Assembly (NCBI RefSeq): GCF_014200015.1
Contig: NZ_JACHOT010000007.1
Span: 1-64,000 of the forward strand
Reading direction: 5' to 3'
Origin: Aminobacter niigataensis
Lineage (GTDB): Bacteria; Pseudomonadota; Alphaproteobacteria; Rhizobiales; Rhizobiaceae
DNA length: 64,000 bases
In this document: one piece after another, positions 52,660 to 63,300 of the stretch
How positions within the stretch are numbered: the stretch's first letter is position 1
How the letters are laid out: each line of letters opens with the position of its first letter
The notes under the pieces: generated by a model
Seen by the model: only the letters and a program-made list of their open reading frames with translations
Database searches by the model: none
Told to the model about the DNA's origin: nothing
Program-made: the position numbers and the translations under genes

Positions 52660-54879
52660 TCAGGCCGCCTTCTTTTCCTCGGCCTTGGCGTAGGGATCGA
52701 AGCGCTGGTAGAAGCTCTCGCCCTTCTCGGCCATCTCGATGAGAAGTTTCGGGGCCTTGAACTCGGCGCCGTATTTCTTCTGCAGGTCCTTGGCGATCTT
52801 GACGAACTTCTTGGCGCCGATGCCGTCGATGTAGGACAGCGCACCGCCGGTGTAGGGCGCGAAGCCGAAGGCGAGGATCGAGCCGACATCCGCTTCGCGC
52901 GGGTCGGTGACGATGCCTTCTTCCATCACGCGTGCTGCTTCGAGCGCGATGACCGAAAGCAGGCGCAGCTTGAGTTCCTCGACGTCGACCTTCTCGGGGG
53001 CGAGCTGCGGATAGAGGTCCTTGAGGCCGGGCCACAGCTTCTTCTTGGCGGGCTTTGCCGGATAGTCGTAGAAGCCCTTGGTGTTCTTGCGGCCGAGGCG
53101 GCCATGGGTATCGACCATGGTGTTGATCAGCGCCATCTGGCGCGGATCAACGGCTTTTTCGCCGAGGTCCCTGATGGTCTGCTTCATGATCTTCTGGGCG
53201 AGGTCGACCGCCGTCTCGTCGGTCAGCGCCAGCGGGCCGACCGGCATCCCGGCAGCCTTGGCGGCGTTTTCGATCATCGCCGCCGGCACGCCTTCGATCA
53301 GCATCTTGAAGGCTTCCGACATGTAGCGCAGCACGCAGCGGTTGACGTAGAAGCCGCGCGTGTCGTTGACGACGATCGGCGTCTTCTTGATGGCACGGAC
53401 GAAATCCATCGCAACCGCAAGCGCCTTGTCGCCCGTCTTCTTGCCCATGATGATCTCGACCAGCATCATCTTGTCGACCGGCGAGAAGAAGTGGATGCCA
53501 ATGAAGTTCTTCGGCCTGGCCGAGTTCTTGGCCAGCGAGGTGATCGGGATGGTCGAGGTGTTGGAGGCAAACACCGCCGACGACTTGATCACGGCTTCCG
53601 CCTTCTCGGTCGTGGCTTTCTTGACTTCCGAATCCTCGAATACCGCCTCGACCACGAGGTCGCAGCCGGCGAGATCGGCATAGTCTGCGGAAGGCGTGAT
53701 CAGCGACAGAAGCTTCTCGCGATCCTCGGCCTTGGCGCGGCCCTTCTTGACCTGGTCGGAGATCAGGCTGTCGGAATGCGCCTTGCCCTTGTCGGCCGCT
53801 TCCTGGTCGCGGTCGACAAGCACCACCGGGATGCCGGCCTTGGCCGTCACAAAGGCAATGCCCGCGCCCATGAAGCCGGCGCCGATGATGCCGATCTTCT
53901 TGAACTTGGTGTCGGCAATGCCCTCGGGGCGGCGGGCGCCCTTGTTCAGTTCCTGCAGCGACACGAACAGCGAGCGGATCATCGCCGCAGCTTCCTTGGT
54001 CTGCATGATCTCGGTGAAGTAGCGCTGCTCGATGCGCAGGCCGGTGTCGAACGGCACTAGCAGGCCTTCATAGACGCATTTCAGGATCGCGGTCGCGGCC
54101 GGATAGTTGCCATAGGTCTCCCGGCGCAGGATGGCGATTGCCGGCGGCCAGAGGTTGGCGCCCGCCGCCGAATAGACGGGACCGCCCGGCAACTTGAAGC
54201 CCTTCTCGTCCCACGGCTGGACCGGCTTCAGGCCGTTCCTGATCATCGCCTTGGCGGTCTCGATCAGCTTCTTCGGCTCGGCAATCTCGTGGATCAGGCC
54301 CATGCCCTTCGCCTTCTGCGGCGACAGCGTCTGGCCCGAGGTCAGCATCTGCAGGGCCGACTGCGGATCAGCGAGCCTGGGCACGCGCTGGGTGCCGCCG
54401 GCGCCCGGGAAGATGCCGACCTTCACTTCCGGCAGGGCCATCTTGACCTTGTCGGAGTCCGCCGCGACGCGGCCGTGGCAGGCCAGCGACAGCTCGAAGG
54501 CGCCGCCCATGCAGGTGCCGTTGATCGCCGAAACCCACGGTTTTCCAGAGGTCTCGAGCTTGCGCCACAACGCGCCCATGCGGCCGGCATTGTCGAACAA
54601 GAGCTTCGCCGCCTTTTCCGGGTCCTTGGCCTTTTCCTTGGCGTAGAGCTTCAGCATTTTCTGCAGCATCGTGAGGTCGGCACCGCCCGAGAAAGTCTCC
54701 TTGCCGGAGGTGATGACGGCGCCCTTGATGCCGGCGTCGGCAACGACCTGGTCGATGATCTTGTCGAGCTCGTTCATCACCTCCTCGGTGAAGACGTTCA
54801 TCGAGCGGTCGGGCATGTTCCAGGTCACGAGCGCAATGCCATCGGCATCGGTTTCGACCGTGAAGTTGGTGTAGGTCAT
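52660..54879 (-). CDS. fadJ: Fatty acid oxidation multifunctional protein (enoyl-CoA hydratase / 3-hydroxyacyl-CoA dehydrogenase)
   Basis: A 739-residue fusion. The N-terminal enoyl-CoA hydratase domain (about 1-190) has [12 protein letters not shown] near 61 and [14 protein letters not shown] near 155; the NAD domain has [16 protein letters not shown] near 328, and the C-terminal dehydrogenase HFFSPVDKM near 465. It performs two steps of beta-oxidation and pairs with the thiolase encoded just before it. The operon order acd-acd-fadA-fadJ-thioesterase is typical of alphaproteobacteria. Confidence 0.94.
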   Translation of the reverse strand: MTYTNFTVETDADGIALVTWNMPDRSMNVFTEEVMNELDKIIDQVVADAGIKGAVITSGKETFSGGADLTMLQKMLKLYAKEKAKDPEKAAKLLFDNAGRMGALWRKLETSGKPWVSAINGTCMGGAFELSLACHGRVAADSDKVKMALPEVKVGIFPGAGGTQRVPRLADPQSALQMLTSGQTLSPQKAKGMGLIHEIAEPKKLIETAKAMIRNGLKPVQPWDEKGFKLPGGPVYSAAGANLWPPAIAILRRETYGNYPAATAILKCVYEGLLVPFDTGLRIEQRYFTEIMQTKEAAAMIRSLFVSLQELNKGARRPEGIADTKFKKIGIIGAGFMGAGIAFVTAKAGIPVVLVDRDQEAADKGKAHSDSLISDQVKKGRAKAEDREKLLSLITPSADYADLAGCDLVVEAVFEDSEVKKATTEKAEAVIKSSAVFASNTSTIPITSLAKNSARPKNFIGIHFFSPVDKMMLVEIIMGKKTGDKALAVAMDFVRAIKKTPIVVNDTRGFYVNRCVLRYMSEAFKMLIEGVPAAMIENAAKAAGMPVGPLALTDETAVDLAQKIMKQTIRDLGEKAVDPRQMALINTMVDTHGRLGRKNTKGFYDYPAKPAKKKLWPGLKDLYPQLAPEKVDVEELKLRLLSVIALEAARVMEEGIVTDPREADVGSILAFGFAPYTGGALSYIDGIGAKKFVKIAKDLQKKYGAEFKAPKLLIEMAEKGESFYQRFDPYAKAEEKKAA

Positions 54880-54901
54880 GTCTGTCTCCTTCCGGGCGAA
54901 A

Positions 54902-56110
54902 TCAAACGCGTTCGATGATCGTTGCGGTGCCCATGCCGGCGCCGATGCACAGCGTCACGAGAGCGGTGTTAAGGTCGCGGCGCTCGAGCTCGTCGAGCAC
55001 GGTGCCGAAGATCATCGCACCGGTGGCGCCCAGCGGGTGGCCCATGGCGATCGCGCCGCCGTTGACGTTGATCCTGTCGTGCGGGATGTCGAAGGCCTGC
55101 ATGTAGCGCAGCACCACCGAGGCGAAGGCTTCGTTCAGCTCGAACAGGTCGATGTCCGAGAGCTTCATCTTGGCGCGCTTGAGCAGCTTCTCGGTGACGT
55201 CGACCGGGCCGGTCAGCATCATCGCCGGCTCGGAGCCGATGTTGGAGAAGGCGCGGATGCGGGCGCGCGGCTTGAGACCAAGCGTCTTGCCGGCCTTCTT
55301 CGAGCCGAGCAGCACTGCGGCGGCACCGTCGACGATACCGGACGAATTGCCGGCATGGTGGACGTGGTTGATTTCTTCCAACTCGGGATAGCGCTGGACG
55401 GCAATCGCGTCGAAGCCGCCCATCTCGCCGGGGATGACGAAGGACGGGTTGAGCTGGCCCAGCGACTGCATGTCGGTGGTCGGGCGCATGTGCTCGTCAT
55501 GGTCGAGGATGGTCAGGCCGTTCTGGTCCTTGACCGGCACGACCGACTTCTTGAAGTAGCCCTTCTCCCAGGCCTTGGCGGCGCGCTTCTGGCTCTCGAC
55601 CGCGTAGCCGTCGACGTCGTCGCGGGAAAAGCCGTACTTGGTGGCGATCAGGTCGGCGGAAACGCCCTGCGGCATGAACCAGGCCGGAATGCCGACCGAG
55701 GGGTCCATGAACCAGGCGCCGCCCGACATGCCCATGCCGACGCGCGACATCGATTCCACGCCACCGGCAATGACGATCTCGTCGGCGCCCTGGGCGATCT
55801 TGGCAGCGCCGAAATTGATGGCGTCGAGACCCGACGCGCAGAAGCGCGAGATCTGCATGCCCGGTGCCTTGTTGTCGTAGCCGGCTTCGAAGGCGGCCGA
55901 GCGCGGGATCACCGAGCCGGCTTCGCCGACAGGATCGACGCAGCCGAAGATGATGTCGTCGACCTGCGCGGTGTCGAGCCCGTTGCGGTCACGCAGCGCT
56001 TCCAGCACCTTGGCGCCGAGGCGTACCGCCGGCACTTCGTGCAGCGATCCATCCTTCTTGCCCTTGCCGCGCGGCGTGCGCACGGCGTCATAGACAAAAG
56101 CGTCAGCCAT
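54902..56110 (-). CDS. fadA: Acetyl-CoA acyltransferase (thiolase)
   Basis: A 402-residue thiolase. The nucleophilic Cys is in [14 protein letters not shown] near 89, the catalytic His in [16 protein letters not shown] near 357 and the second Cys in TLCIGAGMG near 388. It cleaves 3-ketoacyl-CoA in beta-oxidation, and is 22 bases before the FadJ-like gene. Confidence 0.94.
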   Translation of the reverse strand: MADAFVYDAVRTPRGKGKKDGSLHEVPAVRLGAKVLEALRDRNGLDTAQVDDIIFGCVDPVGEAGSVIPRSAAFEAGYDNKAPGMQISRFCASGLDAINFGAAKIAQGADEIVIAGGVESMSRVGMGMSGGAWFMDPSVGIPAWFMPQGVSADLIATKYGFSRDDVDGYAVESQKRAAKAWEKGYFKKSVVPVKDQNGLTILDHDEHMRPTTDMQSLGQLNPSFVIPGEMGGFDAIAVQRYPELEEINHVHHAGNSSGIVDGAAAVLLGSKKAGKTLGLKPRARIRAFSNIGSEPAMMLTGPVDVTEKLLKRAKMKLSDIDLFELNEAFASVVLRYMQAFDIPHDRINVNGGAIAMGHPLGATGAMIFGTVLDELERRDLNTALVTLCIGAGMGTATIIERV

Positions 56111-56141
56111 TTTTCTGCTCCTTGGTTTCCGGACCGGCGGC

Positions 56142-57314
56142 TCAGAGCGAGCGCGCGATCAGCAACTTCATGATCTCGTTGGTGCCGCCATAGATGCGCT
56201 GCACGCGGGCATCGCGATACATGCGGGCGATCGGGTATTCATTCATGTAGCCATAGCCGCCAAACAATTGCAGGCATTCGTCGACGATCTTGCACTGCAG
56301 GTCCGACAGCCAATACTTGACCATCGACGCAGTTACCGGATCGAGCCCGCCGGAAATATGACGCGCGACGCAATCGTTGTAGAAGACGCGCCCGATGGTC
56401 GCCTCGGTCTTGAGCTCGGCCAGCTTGAACTGGGTGTTCTGGAAATCGAGGATCGCCTTGCCGAAGGCCTTGCGGTCCTTGACGTAGTCGATGGTCTCGG
56501 CCAGCGCGCGCTCGATCATGGCGATGGCGCCGGTGCCGATCTGCAGCCGCTCCTGCGGCAGCTGCTGCATCAGCTGGACGAAGCCCTGCCCCTCTTCCTG
56601 CCCGAGCAGGTTGGAGGTCGGCACGCGCACGTCGTTGAAAAACAGCTCCGAGGTGTCGTTGGCCTTCAGCCCGATCTTGTCGAGGTTGCGGCCGCGCTCG
56701 AAGCCATCGACCTCGTCGGTCTCGACAACGATCAGCGACGTGCCCTTGGCGCCCTTGGCCGGGTCGGTCTTGGTAACGACGATGATCAGATTGGCATGCT
56801 GGCCGTTGGTGATGAAGGTCTTGGAGCCGTTGATCCGGTACTGGTTGCCATCCTTCTCGGCGCGGGTCTTGACGCCCTGCAGGTCGGAGCCGGCACCCGG
56901 CTCGGTCATGGCGATGGCGCCGATCAGCTCGCCGGTCGCCATCTTCGGCAGCCACTTCTTCTTCTGCTCTTCCGAGCCATAGTGCAGGATGTAGGGGGCG
57001 ACGATCGAATTGTGGAGCGCGATGCCGAAGCCGTCGACGCCGACATGGCCGATCGCCTCGATGATGGCGCTCTCATGGGCGAAAGTGCCGCCCGAGCCGC
57101 CATATTCCTCGGGCATCGAAGCGCAGAGCAGGCCGGCAGCACCCGCCTTCTCCCAGCTCGCGCGGTCGACCATCTCGTTCTTTTCGAACGCGTCGTAGTG
57201 CGGCAGGATTTCCTCGGACATGAAGCGGTGCGCCATGTCGTAGAGCATCGCCACGTCATCCGCCGCCCAGGCGGGTTTGGGGAGTCCGAGAATTTCAGCA
57301 GGAATTGTCGCCAC
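56142..57314 (-). CDS. Acyl-CoA dehydrogenase (short/medium form)
   Basis: A 390-residue FAD enzyme. AMTEPGAGSDLQGVKTRAE near 127, the GSKTFITNGQHA segment near 152 and the C-terminal LQLFGGYGYMNEYPI with the fold's Arg-rich end are typical. GTG 57314 is the start, with ggaggag directly upstream; the upstream in-frame stretch is not needed. It opens beta-oxidation; the preferred chain length is unknown. Confidence 0.92.
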   Translation of the reverse strand: MATIPAEILGLPKPAWAADDVAMLYDMAHRFMSEEILPHYDAFEKNEMVDRASWEKAGAAGLLCASMPEEYGGSGGTFAHESAIIEAIGHVGVDGFGIALHNSIVAPYILHYGSEEQKKKWLPKMATGELIGAIAMTEPGAGSDLQGVKTRAEKDGNQYRINGSKTFITNGQHANLIIVVTKTDPAKGAKGTSLIVVETDEVDGFERGRNLDKIGLKANDTSELFFNDVRVPTSNLLGQEEGQGFVQLMQQLPQERLQIGTGAIAMIERALAETIDYVKDRKAFGKAILDFQNTQFKLAELKTEATIGRVFYNDCVARHISGGLDPVTASMVKYWLSDLQCKIVDECLQLFGGYGYMNEYPIARMYRDARVQRIYGGTNEIMKLLIARSL

Positions 57315-57378
57315 GATCTCCTCCGCGTTTCGGCGCCGCAAACTTGGGACAGCCGCAAACGGCCGTCCGGATAGTCGA

Positions 57379-59175
57379 TCAGAACGCTTCCGCGGCAAGC
57401 GCCATCATCGTTGCCGAACCGGTCGAAAGCCGCGCAAGATGCGCCGCGGTTTCGGGCATGACACGCTCCATGAAGTAAAGGCCGGTCACCAGCTTGGTCT
57501 CGTAGAAATCGGCCGAACCATTGGCGCCTGTCGCAAGCTTGTCCTGAGCCGTCTTGACCATCCTGCCCCACATGTAGCCGAGCGCCACAAGGCCGAAGAG
57601 ATGCATGTAGTCGGTCGAGGCCGCACCCGCATTGTCGGGATTGCTCATGCCGTTCTGCACCAGCCACATGGTCGCCGCCTGCAGGTCGTTGAGGCCCTTC
57701 TTCAGCGCCTTGGTGTAAGGCGCCATCTGCTCGTCGCCGCGATTGGCCTCGCAGAACTCGCCGACGTCCTTGAAGAAAGCCTGCACGGCGCGGCCGCCAT
57801 TGAGGCCGAGCTTGCGGCCGACGAGGTCGAGCGCCTGCACGCCATTGGCGCCCTCATAGATCATGGCGATGCGGGCATCGCGCACGAACTGGCTCATGCC
57901 GTGCTCTTCGATGTAGCCGTGACCGCCGAACACCTGCTGCGCCATGACCGCATGCTCGAAGCCCTTGTCGGTGAGCACGCCCTTCACCACCGGCGTCATC
58001 AGGCCCATATGGTCGTCGGCTGCCCGGCGCTCGGCGTCGTCCTCGGAGCGGTGGGCGACGTCGGAGTTGATCGCCGTCCACAGCACCAGCGCCCGGCCGG
58101 CCTCGTTGAAGGCCTTCATGGTCATCAGCTTGCGGCGGATGTCGGGGTGGACGATGATCGGATCGGCCTTCTTGTCGGGCGCCTTCGGCCCGGTCAGCGA
58201 ACGGCCCTGGATGCGGTCCTTGGCGTAGGCGACAGCGTTCTGGTAGGCGACTTCGGAGACGGCAAGGCCCTGCAGGCCGACGCCGAGACGGGCCTCGTTC
58301 ATCATCGTGAACATCGCCTTCAGGCCGCCATTGGCCTCGCCGAGCAGGAAGCCATGCGCCTCGTCATAGTTCATGACGCAGGTCGAGTTGCCATGGATGC
58401 CCATCTTCTCTTCGATCGAGCCGCAGGAGACCGCGTTGCGGGTGCCGGGGTTGCCCGAGGCGTCGATGTTGAACTTCGGCACGATGAACAGCGAGATACC
58501 CTTCACGCCCTCCGGTGCCCCTTCGATGCGGGCCAGTACCAGATGGATGATGTTGTCCGACATGTCGTGCTCGCCGGCCGAGATGAAGATCTTCTGGCCT
58601 GAAATCTTGTAGGAACCGTCGCCGTTCGGCACCGCCTTGGAGCGCAGCAGGCCCAGATCGGTGCCGCAATGCGGCTCGGTCAGGTTCATGGTCCCGGTCC
58701 AGGCGCCCTCGACCATCTTGGGCAGCCAGGTGGCCTTTTGCTCGTCGGTGCCATGAACCAGTACTGCGGCGATCGCGCCCTGGGTCAGGCCGGGATACAT
58801 CATCAGCGCCATGTTGGCCGCCGACATGTATTCGCCGACCGCCGAGTGGACCGTGTAAGGCAATCCCTGACCGCCAAATTCAGCCGGCACGGCAAGCCCC
58901 ATCCAGCCGCCTTCGCGATACTGGTCGAACGCTTCCTTGAAACCCTTGGGCGTGGTGACAGAGCCGTCGTCGTTACGGACGCAGCCTTCCATGTCGCCGA
59001 CGCGATTGAGCGGATGCATGACGTTTTCGGCGAGCTTGGCGCCCTCGGCGAGAATCGCCTCCAGCACGTCGGGGCTGGCATCGGAAAAGCCGGCAAGGTT
59101 GCTGTAGCGCTCATAGCCGAGCACGTCGTTGAGCACAAAAAGGGTGTCCTGGACCGGCGCGCGGAATATCGGCAT
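57379..59175 (-). CDS. Acyl-CoA dehydrogenase, long form with C-terminal extension
   Basis: A 598-residue enzyme of the FadE5/DmdC-type group. [14 protein letters not shown] near 159, FISAGEHD near 190, and [21 protein letters not shown] near 431 are present, together with the extra N-terminal helices and C-terminal domain typical of ~600-residue members. It is the first gene of the operon; ATG 59175 has ggaggaa upstream and the operator palindrome lies about 75 bases before it. Confidence 0.93.
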   Translation of the reverse strand: MPIFRAPVQDTLFVLNDVLGYERYSNLAGFSDASPDVLEAILAEGAKLAENVMHPLNRVGDMEGCVRNDDGSVTTPKGFKEAFDQYREGGWMGLAVPAEFGGQGLPYTVHSAVGEYMSAANMALMMYPGLTQGAIAAVLVHGTDEQKATWLPKMVEGAWTGTMNLTEPHCGTDLGLLRSKAVPNGDGSYKISGQKIFISAGEHDMSDNIIHLVLARIEGAPEGVKGISLFIVPKFNIDASGNPGTRNAVSCGSIEEKMGIHGNSTCVMNYDEAHGFLLGEANGGLKAMFTMMNEARLGVGLQGLAVSEVAYQNAVAYAKDRIQGRSLTGPKAPDKKADPIIVHPDIRRKLMTMKAFNEAGRALVLWTAINSDVAHRSEDDAERRAADDHMGLMTPVVKGVLTDKGFEHAVMAQQVFGGHGYIEEHGMSQFVRDARIAMIYEGANGVQALDLVGRKLGLNGGRAVQAFFKDVGEFCEANRGDEQMAPYTKALKKGLNDLQAATMWLVQNGMSNPDNAGAASTDYMHLFGLVALGYMWGRMVKTAQDKLATGANGSADFYETKLVTGLYFMERVMPETAAHLARLSTGSATMMALAAEAF

Positions 59176-59250
59176 TGCTCTTCCTCCAGCAAATGTAACC
59201 GGTTCCGGCCAGACGGTATGCGACGGGGAACCGCTTGTCGAACGTCGATT

Positions 59251-59288
59251 AGCAAAAATTGACGTTTGCGTAAACGTCAATTTTTGCT
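59251..59288. promoter_or_regulatory. Long palindrome, operator of the beta-oxidation operon
   Basis: Perfect 17-base arms (agcaaaaattgacgttt and its complement) enclose gcgt. The core, acgtttgcgtaaa (59262-59274), matches the site before the MerR gene at 60020-60032 except for one base. It lies about 75 bases before the long acyl-CoA dehydrogenase gene and fits a LiuR-type MerR operator. Confidence 0.8.
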
Positions 59289-59374
59289 ACAGCCGTTTTT
59301 GGGTGATCGTTGCGTCCAGCGGGACGGAATCGCCGGTTCGAAGAGCACATGGAATCATGTCGCTCCCAAACGCA

Positions 59375-59410
59375 AAACGACCCGGCGAGGTCTCCCTCGC
59401 CGGGTCGTTT
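59375..59410. terminator. Terminator after the MerR gene
   Basis: Perfect 16-base arms aaacgacccggcgagg and its complement around tctc, followed on the minus strand by tttt. Confidence 0.85.
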
Positions 59411-59430
59411 CAGAAAGCAAAGTCGCCTGG

Positions 59431-59886
59431 TTAGCTTGCAGCACTTGCCTGAGGCGCGGTGCGCTCGGCCAGCAGTTGGCGAACGACGTCCATATGGTTG
59501 TTCAGCTCGCCGATCGCCTCGTCGAGCAGCTGGCGCTGCTTCTGCAGGCGGCCGAGCTGCTTGTCCGACTTGTCCAGCGTCAGGCGCAGCTGCTTGGCGT
59601 TGGTACCCGTGGGATCGTAGAGGTCGATCATCTGCTTGACGTCGCGCAGCGAGAAACCGACCTTCCTGCCGAGCAGGATCAGCTTCAGCCGTGCGCGGTC
59701 GCGCCGGGTGTAAAGGCGCGTCGCGCCCTCACGCTTGGGGTTGAGCAGCCCCTTGTCCTCGTAGAAACGCAACGTACGAAGCGTCACGCCGTACTTCTTC
59801 GCCATCTCGCCGATGCGGACATAGTCCTCGCCGGAAAGATTGTTTTCATTGGCCGCTACATCGGCGACCGATACAAGCTTCATCAT
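59431..59886 (-). CDS. MerR-family regulator, LiuR-like
   Basis: A 151-residue MerR protein. The N-terminal winged helix has YVRIGEMAKKYGVTLRTLRFYED near 23-45 and RRDRARLKLI near 62; a C-terminal coiled coil follows. It lacks the Cys-rich metal site of metal-responsive MerR proteins, in line with LiuR, which controls branched-chain and fatty acid breakdown in proteobacteria. Two near-identical operator cores, before its own gene and before the beta-oxidation operon, support that role. Confidence 0.87.
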   Translation of the reverse strand: MMKLVSVADVAANENNLSGEDYVRIGEMAKKYGVTLRTLRFYEDKGLLNPKREGATRLYTRRDRARLKLILLGRKVGFSLRDVKQMIDLYDPTGTNAKQLRLTLDKSDKQLGRLQKQRQLLDEAIGELNNHMDVVRQLLAERTAPQASAAS

Positions 59887-60017
59887 CTGCTTCCGATATC
59901 CCCAATTGCGAGCGCGGCGGCGGTGAGCCGGCCATGCTCTGATGGAAGCCGCAGGGGGCGGGGCTTCCGATCATGGTTTCTATGTAAAGGCACTCAAGAC
60001 GGCGTTCTGCACACGTC

Positions 60018-60032
60018 TTACGTTTACGTAAA
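60018..60032. promoter_or_regulatory. Second MerR/LiuR-type operator, before the regulator gene
   Basis: ttacgtttacgtaaa contains the perfect palindrome tttacgtaaa and the core acgtttacgtaaa. It lies 134 bases upstream of the merR-like start and probably serves autoregulation. The 439-base stretch 59887-60325 holds no gene that I can support otherwise. Confidence 0.7.
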
Positions 60033-60325
60033 TGCTATAGCGATGCGGCCTACCCTACGCAAGGGAAATTTGGTCGCTTTCGGCGCCAGGACGGGAACAC
60101 AACGTCGCACATTCTTAAGCTTGGTTAAGAGGTTGTTTACCACGTTCGGGGAAATGTGCGCATGTCGGTTCTCCCGTGGTCATCATGTATCGAATTGTTC
60201 ACGGTTTCGGAGGGCGGCGAATAGCCCCAGGAAGCCAATTCCCGCGCGGCCCTTCGCGACCCCGATCCCGGCAAGGATTTGAGACAACTGGTTCATAGCC
60301 AGCACTCTTACCAACGGGCGTTTCG

Positions 60326-63300
60326 ATGAACAGCAAGCGGTCCTATCTCGACAGCCTCAACGACGGCAGGCAGCGCCGCCCGCACGCGTCGCTCGACCAG
60401 CTCAACCGGTCTCTCGAAAATCTCGAAGCGCGGCTTGAACGCGCACGCGAGGAAAGTGCCGAACCCTACCGCGACCAGATGCGCCAGGCCCCGGCAGCCG
60501 GCTACACGCCGCGCGGCGAATATGGCCGCAGCGCACCCTACGAACGCCCCTACCACACCATCGTCCGCGACATCGACCGGGTCCGTGGCCAGGAGGACGG
60601 CATCGCCGCCGTCGGCAAGATCGCCGGCGAGTTGCGCGCATTGCGCGAAGAGATGCGCCACCAGATGAGCTCCGGTCTGCAGCGAGAGTTCGACCTCCTG
60701 CGCAAGGACATAGACCGCGCAAGCCAGGCAGGCGTAGCCGGCGCCGAAGCGGTCGAGCTCGGTCACGAACTGGAGCGCCTGTCGGGCGCCATCCATTCGC
60801 TCGCCGAACGCAGCGACGACAGAAGCGTCAACACGCTGCGCCTCGAACTGGAACAGGTCCGCCGCGCGCTCGGCGATCTTGCCCGCGAGGAAACCGTGCT
60901 TTCCGTCGATCGGCGCTGGGACGATTTCGACCGCCGCTGGACCGATTTCGCCGACCGCATGTCGGCGAGCCAGGATCAGCGCGCCGAAGACCCGGCGCTT
61001 GCCGCATTGGCCGGCCGGCTCGAACAGATCAACGACGCCGTCAACAACCTGCCCGAATCGCTATCGCTGCGCAGCATCGAGGAGAAGGTCCGCACGCTGG
61101 CCGGTGCCGTCGACCAGTTCGTGCGCCAGCGCGACAGCCACAGCGACGAGATGTTCGGCCTCATCGACGAGCGCCTCGACGAGATCTCGCGCGCCATCGT
61201 CGCCTCGACGGTCGCGGCCCAGACACCGCATTTCGACCCCGCGCCGTTCGAGCGTATCGAGGTGCGCATCGCCGCGCTTGCCCACCAGATCGAGGAGATC
61301 ACCGCCGACCAGCCGACGGCAGAGATCATCGACCGGCTCAATTTTCTGTCCGAGCGCGTCGACGGCATCGCCGCCCGCAGCGACATCCCCGAGCAGGCAG
61401 TCGAGCGCCTCGGCCAACAGATCTCGCTGATCGCCGACAAGATCGAACGCACGCCTGCAACACCCGACGCCGGCCTCATCTTCCAGGGCATCGAACAGCG
61501 CTTCGACGCACTTGCCGACGTGTTCGAGCGCCGCCAGGGCGATGCCTTCGAACATGGCAATGCGCTGTTCCGCGAACTCGAAAACCGCCTCCAAGATCTC
61601 GGCAATCGCCTCGACCGGCAAGCGGCCCAGCCTGTCGCCGATCAGTCGGGCATCATGGAAGCCATCGACGCCCGCTTCACGGCATTCGCCCAGCGCCTCG
61701 AAACCAACCGTCCGGACCCTGCCACCGAGCAGGCGATGCGCGGGCTCGAAGCCCGCCTCGAAGACATTTCCGGCCGCCTCGAAATGTCGGCGGCACAGGT
61801 GTCGAGCATCGACCCGCAACTGATCCGCGGTCTTGAGGCGCAGGTCAGCGAACTGACGAACCATCTGGCGCGCCCCGGCTCGCCGCTGCCCGAGTTCGAG
61901 GACGTCCGTCCACGCCTCGACGAGATCGAACGCTCCATCGCCGGCAACCACCACGCCCTTGTCGAGGCTGCCCGCCAAGCGGCCGAGAATGCGGTCCGCT
62001 CCTTCACCGGCTCGACCACCGACACCGCTGCCGTCACCGGTCTGGCTGAGGACCTCAAGGCGCTCGAAGCGCTTACCCGCCGTTCCGACGAGCGCAACGG
62101 CAAGACCTTCGAGGCGATCCACGACACGCTGCTCAAGATCGTCGACCGGCTCGGCTCTATCGAAACCGGCGAACCTGCCGCCGTCGACATCCCGCCGGCT
62201 TCCGTCGCCGAATTGCTGTCGCCGAGGATCGTCGAGGCGGAAGCCAAGCTTGCGCTCAGCGAGACGCCGTCGCTGGATCCCGATGAACCTGCACCGCTGC
62301 CCGAAGCCAACGCCACCTTCGGCCGCCGCAATGCAGGCGATGACGAACGCGTCACCCGCAGCCCGGCCCAGGCCGCCGCGGAAGCTGCCGCAGCGGTTGC
62401 AGCGCTCGACGGCGTGCGCGCCGACAAGAAGGATGCAACACCCGCCAGGGCCTCGATGTTCAGCGGCCTGGCCCGCGCCTTCAGCTCCAAGAAGACTAGG
62501 CAGCAACAGCCGGCAGCCGAGGCTGCCGAGCCGGTCATCGAGGACACGGCCCCGAGCGTCATGCTCGACGCGCCGCTTGACCCCAAGATCGCCAACCGTC
62601 CACTGGAGCCCGGCTCCGGCGCCCCCGACCTCAACGCCATCATGCGCCGCGTCCGCGACGAGCGCGGCGAAACGGCCCGGCCGAACGAGACCGATGCGTC
62701 GAAGTCCGACTTCATCGCCGCCGCCCGCCGCGCCGCCCAGGCAGCGGCAGCCGAAGCCGACGCGCTCAAGCGCAGCTCCGATCTCAAAGGCCCGGTGCGT
62801 GCACTGCGCATCGGCGATCTCATCAAGTCGCGCCGCAAGTCGGTGCTGATGGCGGTCGGTGCGGTGATGCTGGCGCTCGCCGGCATGCAACTCGGCAAGG
62901 CCTTCCTCAACGATCCGGTCGAAACGGCAAGCGTCACCGTCGCACCCTCGGCATCCCAGCCGGTCAAGGTCGCTGCCGCAGCGCCGGCCAAGGCCATCGA
63001 AGCCCCCGCAGCCTCGGTTCGCAATGTCGACAAACCCGAAGTCGCCAAGGCACCGGCCGCCGAACCCGACATGGTCGCCGAGACGATCGAAGCGGCCGCA
63101 CCGGCCCAGGTTGCGCTCGACCACAACAGCACGCAGTCCATTCCGGCGCAGCCGACCGTGACCGAGACGTTCAAGCCGACCAGCACGCCTGCCGCCTTCA
63201 TGCCAGAGGCGATCGGCCCGACGGCCCTGCGCGAAGCTGCCAATGCAAGCGACGCCAAGGCGCTGTTCGAGATCGGCTCGCGTTACGCCGAAGCCCGCGG

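Noticed and set aside
60115-60128. CtrA-like site ttaagcttggttaa before podJ
   Set aside because: The half sites are separated by six bases, not the seven of the CtrA consensus, and no second site supports it.
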